Part shown: one piece after another, positions 62,022 through 64,000 of the stretch
Layout: each line of letters begins with the position of its first letter
Numbering within the stretch: position 1 is the stretch's first letter
NCBI GenBank assembly: GCA_009840005.1
Contig: VXOR01000025.1
Span: 1-64,000, forward strand
Direction: 5' to 3'
Source of the DNA: Gemmatimonadota bacterium
Lineage (GTDB): Bacteria; Latescibacterota; UBA2968; UBA8231
DNA: 64,000 bases
Notes under the pieces: generated by a model
Seen by the model: only the letters and a program-made list of their open reading frames with translations
Databases searched by the model: none
What the model was told of the DNA's origin: nothing
Made by a program: the position numbers and the translations under genes

Positions 62022-63506
62022 ATGGAACTAAAATACCTACTCGAAGAGCTGCCCGACGCCTGCGTGGAGGGGGATCCAGATATTGAACTAGGGCAGATCC
62101 GCTGCGATTCGCGCTGTGTGGAAGAAGGCGACTTTTTCGTGGCTATACGCGGAGGCCAAGAGCAGGACCGACACCGCTTTGTAGATCATGCCATCGCCCG
62201 CGGAGCTCGCGCCGTGATGGTGGAAGAGCGGATCGATTGTGCCGGTGCGACGCGGGTGCAGGTGGCAGACTGCCGAGCCGCATTGGCTCGAATGGCGGCG
62301 CGCTTTTACGCCTTTCCCGGACAAGCGCTGCTCAACGTCGGCGTCACCGGCACCAATGGCAAGACCACCACGGCCTTCCTGCTCAGGAGTTCCCTCGAAG
62401 CTGCTGGCCTATCGTGCGGGTACTTGGGAACCTTGGGATTTTGGTGCAATGGCGGATTGGAGAAGATGGGCAATACTACGCCCGAGGCCGTCCAGCTACA
62501 CGGCTCACTGCGCCGGCTCGTCGATGCCGGCAAGCAAGCGGCCGTGCTAGAAGTGTCTTCTCATGGACTGGCATTAAAAAGGGTGAATGGCATTCCCTTC
62601 CGGGCGGCGGTTTTTACCAATCTGACGCGCGATCACTTGGATTTTCACGGGACTTGGGATGCCTACTTTGCGGCCAAGGCCCGGCTTTTTGAGGAGCTGC
62701 AAGAAGGCGCGATTGCGGTGATTAACGCCGACGATGCCCACGCCGACGAATTGGCTCGCAGGACCGAGGTGCGCGTCGTGACGTATGGCTGTGGCCCAGA
62801 GGCCGAGGTGCGGTTGCAAAGCGCCGACGTTGGCCCCCAGGGAGTGCATCTGTGCTTGGATACTCCAGTTGGTCCTATTGAGGTGCAGACGCATTTGATC
62901 GGTCGTTTCAACTACTACAATACTATGGCCGTCGTGGCTACCGGATTGGCCTTGGATTTGGATGCCGCGGCGCTGTGCCGCGGCTTGGCTGCCCAAGAGA
63001 GCGTCCCAGGCCGCTGCGAGCAAATCGCCGAAGGGCAGGATTTCGCGGTCATCGTGGATTACGCCCACACCCCGGATGCGCTAGCAAGGGTTTTGCACGC
63101 CGTCCGCGCCTTGGGCAGCGGTCGCTTGATCTGCGTCTGCGGCTGTGGTGGAGATCGAGACCGCGGTAAGCGACCCCTGATGGGCCGCGTTGCTGGCGAG
63201 TTGGCCGATTGGACGATCTTGACTTCGGACAACCCGCGCAGCGAGGATCCGCAACGCATCATCGACGATATGGTCGCTGGCGTGCCCGACAGCAGCGCGG
63301 TTCACAGCGAAGTTGACCGCGCACAAGCGATTGCTACAGCTCTGGCCGCTGCGCACAGCGGCGATGTCGTAGTCATTGCCGGCAAAGGCCACGAACAGGA
63401 GCAGGAACTAGCCGACCGCGTCGTAGCTTTTGACGACCGCGAAGTTGCGCGGCGCGTGCTGCGGAGTATGCACTCTGGGGAAGGGCAGCCGCTATGCGCG
63501 CTGTGA
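62022..63506 (+). CDS. murE: UDP-MurNAc-tripeptide synthetase MurE (meso-DAP type)
   Basis: The 494-residue Mur ligase has VGVTGTNGKTTTAFLL, TTPEAVQLH, FTNLTRDHLDFHGTWDAYFAAKARL with the carbamylated-lysine region, DYAHTPDALARVL and VCGCGGDRDRGKRPLMG. The TSDNPRSEDPQRIIDDMV segment carries the DNPR pattern of meso-diaminopimelate-adding enzymes, so the cell wall should contain meso-DAP. GAGAGGT precedes ATG 62022. It overlaps murF by 13 bases. Confidence 0.96.
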   Translation: MELKYLLEELPDACVEGDPDIELGQIRCDSRCVEEGDFFVAIRGGQEQDRHRFVDHAIARGARAVMVEERIDCAGATRVQVADCRAALARMAARFYAFPGQALLNVGVTGTNGKTTTAFLLRSSLEAAGLSCGYLGTLGFWCNGGLEKMGNTTPEAVQLHGSLRRLVDAGKQAAVLEVSSHGLALKRVNGIPFRAAVFTNLTRDHLDFHGTWDAYFAAKARLFEELQEGAIAVINADDAHADELARRTEVRVVTYGCGPEAEVRLQSADVGPQGVHLCLDTPVGPIEVQTHLIGRFNYYNTMAVVATGLALDLDAAALCRGLAAQESVPGRCEQIAEGQDFAVIVDYAHTPDALARVLHAVRALGSGRLICVCGCGGDRDRGKRPLMGRVAGELADWTILTSDNPRSEDPQRIIDDMVAGVPDSSAVHSEVDRAQAIATALAAAHSGDVVVIAGKGHEQEQELADRVVAFDDREVARRVLRSMHSGEGQPLCAL

Positions 63507-64000
63507 CCCTGAGTGAGATGGTGGAGTGGACGGCTGCCGACCCGGTCGGCAACCTCCAGCCGGATTGCGCCCTGCAAGCGGTGGCAACCGACAGCCGGTC
63601 CATTGACGAGGGGGAGCTGTTCGTCGCGCTGCGAGGCGAGCGCTTTGACGGGCACGACTTCGTCGAGGCCGCCTTTGCCCGCGGCGCGTGCGCAGCCTTA
63701 GTGGAACGCCACTGGCTAGGGTTGGACCAGGCGGCCTCCGGCCCGCTATTGGCCGTTGACTCGACTCTGCAAGCGCTGGGCGACATGGCGCGAGCGTATC
63801 GGCGGCGCTGGGAGGTGCCGGTGGTGGCCGTCGTCGGCAGCGCAGGCAAGACGACGACCAAGGAAATGATCGCCGCTGTGTTGGGGCAGCGGTATCGCGT
63901 TTTAAAAACGATTGGCAGTGAAAACAACGAGATAGGGGTGCCCCGCACTCTGCTGCAACTGTCGCCGAACCACGAGGCGGTGGTGTTGGAACTGGCAGCG
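63494..64000 (+). CDS. murF: UDP-MurNAc-pentapeptide synthetase MurF (3' end cut)
   Basis: ATG 63494 starts inside the end of murE and the frame stays open to the window edge, giving 169 codons without a stop. The translation matches the MurF N-terminal domain (VTLSEMVEWTAADPVGN, ATDSRSIDEGELFVALRGERFDGHDFV). The P-loop follows (VVAVVGSAGKTTTKEMIAAVL), then TIGSENNEIGVPRTLLQL, the start of the central domain. It adds D-Ala-D-Ala to the tripeptide. The C-terminal two thirds lie beyond the window. Confidence 0.93.
   Translation, partial: MRAVTLSEMVEWTAADPVGNLQPDCALQAVATDSRSIDEGELFVALRGERFDGHDFVEAAFARGACAALVERHWLGLDQAASGPLLAVDSTLQALGDMARAYRRRWEVPVVAVVGSAGKTTTKEMIAAVLGQRYRVLKTIGSENNEIGVPRTLLQLSPNHEAVVLELAA

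Overview
The window is a high-GC chromosomal segment of an uncultured-type Gram-negative bacterium. It has a meso-diaminopimelate-type MurE signature (DNPR), several lipoproteins, and a secreted protease ending in a FlgD-like/type IX-style sorting domain. It also carries Fe(II)/2-oxoglutarate (PhyH-type) oxygenases, short-chain dehydrogenases and amidohydrolases. Together these suggest a member of the FCB group or a related candidate phylum such as Latescibacterota or Poribacteria. That placement is inference from gene content only. Most of the window is core genome. No transposase, integrase, phage gene, rRNA or CRISPR array was seen.

Region by region. 0.2-3.5 kb: acetoacetate-decarboxylase-fold enzyme, a broken PhyH gene, a VapBC toxin-antitoxin pair and a SIMPL-domain lipoprotein. 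3.5-7.0 kb: heme cluster hemC, cobA-hemD fusion and a HypE/ThiL-like gene, behind glnA (7.1-8.5 kb). 8.7-13.7 kb: hrcA-grpE-dnaJ (no dnaK) running into mrp, prmA and aroQ. 13.7-18.7 kb: a small membrane protein, an RNase HII-YraN fusion, pyrC and a two-headed ECF-type ATPase. 18.8-23.2 kb: hydrolase lipoprotein, glycosyltransferase, queA, ispDF, DedA. 23.3-27.2 kb: rplM-rpsI, rpsB-tsf-frr and a DPPR-synthase-like UbiA enzyme. 27.2-31.7 kb: HpaI-type aldolase, SDR, a large unrecognised protein and PhyH.

31.7-44.5 kb is the accessory stretch. It has two AAA_14/DUF4143 ATPases, each preceded by a perfect palindrome, a solitary CBM48 protein, two lipoproteins and an amidohydrolase. It also has a HigBA-type pair, a heterodimeric ABC exporter with a TIM-barrel enzyme, and tRNA-Ala(UGC). 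44.6-54.1 kb: thiolase, ssb, a fused methylase-specificity DNA methyltransferase with no nuclease partner, a YyaL-type thioredoxin-fold protein, cysK, and a secreted metalloprotease with its small partner.

54.1-57.4 kb is a compact transcription unit bounded by a promoter and a terminator: a Cys-rich MerR regulator, an A-type Fe-S carrier, a cysteine desulfurase and a rhodanese-MoeB/ThiF fusion. Its promoter carries a dyad exactly filling the -35/-10 spacer. 57.4-64.0 kb: trmB, then the dcw cluster mraZ-rsmH-ftsL-ftsI-murE-murF with MraZ-box repeats over the start of transcription; murF runs off the end.

The most distinctive items are the MerR-controlled sulfur/Fe-S operon, the solitary M-S methyltransferase, the two ATPase-palindrome loci, the RNase HII-YraN fusion, and promoters placed so close to start codons that the mRNAs should be leaderless. 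All functions are assigned by reading motifs; no database search was possible.
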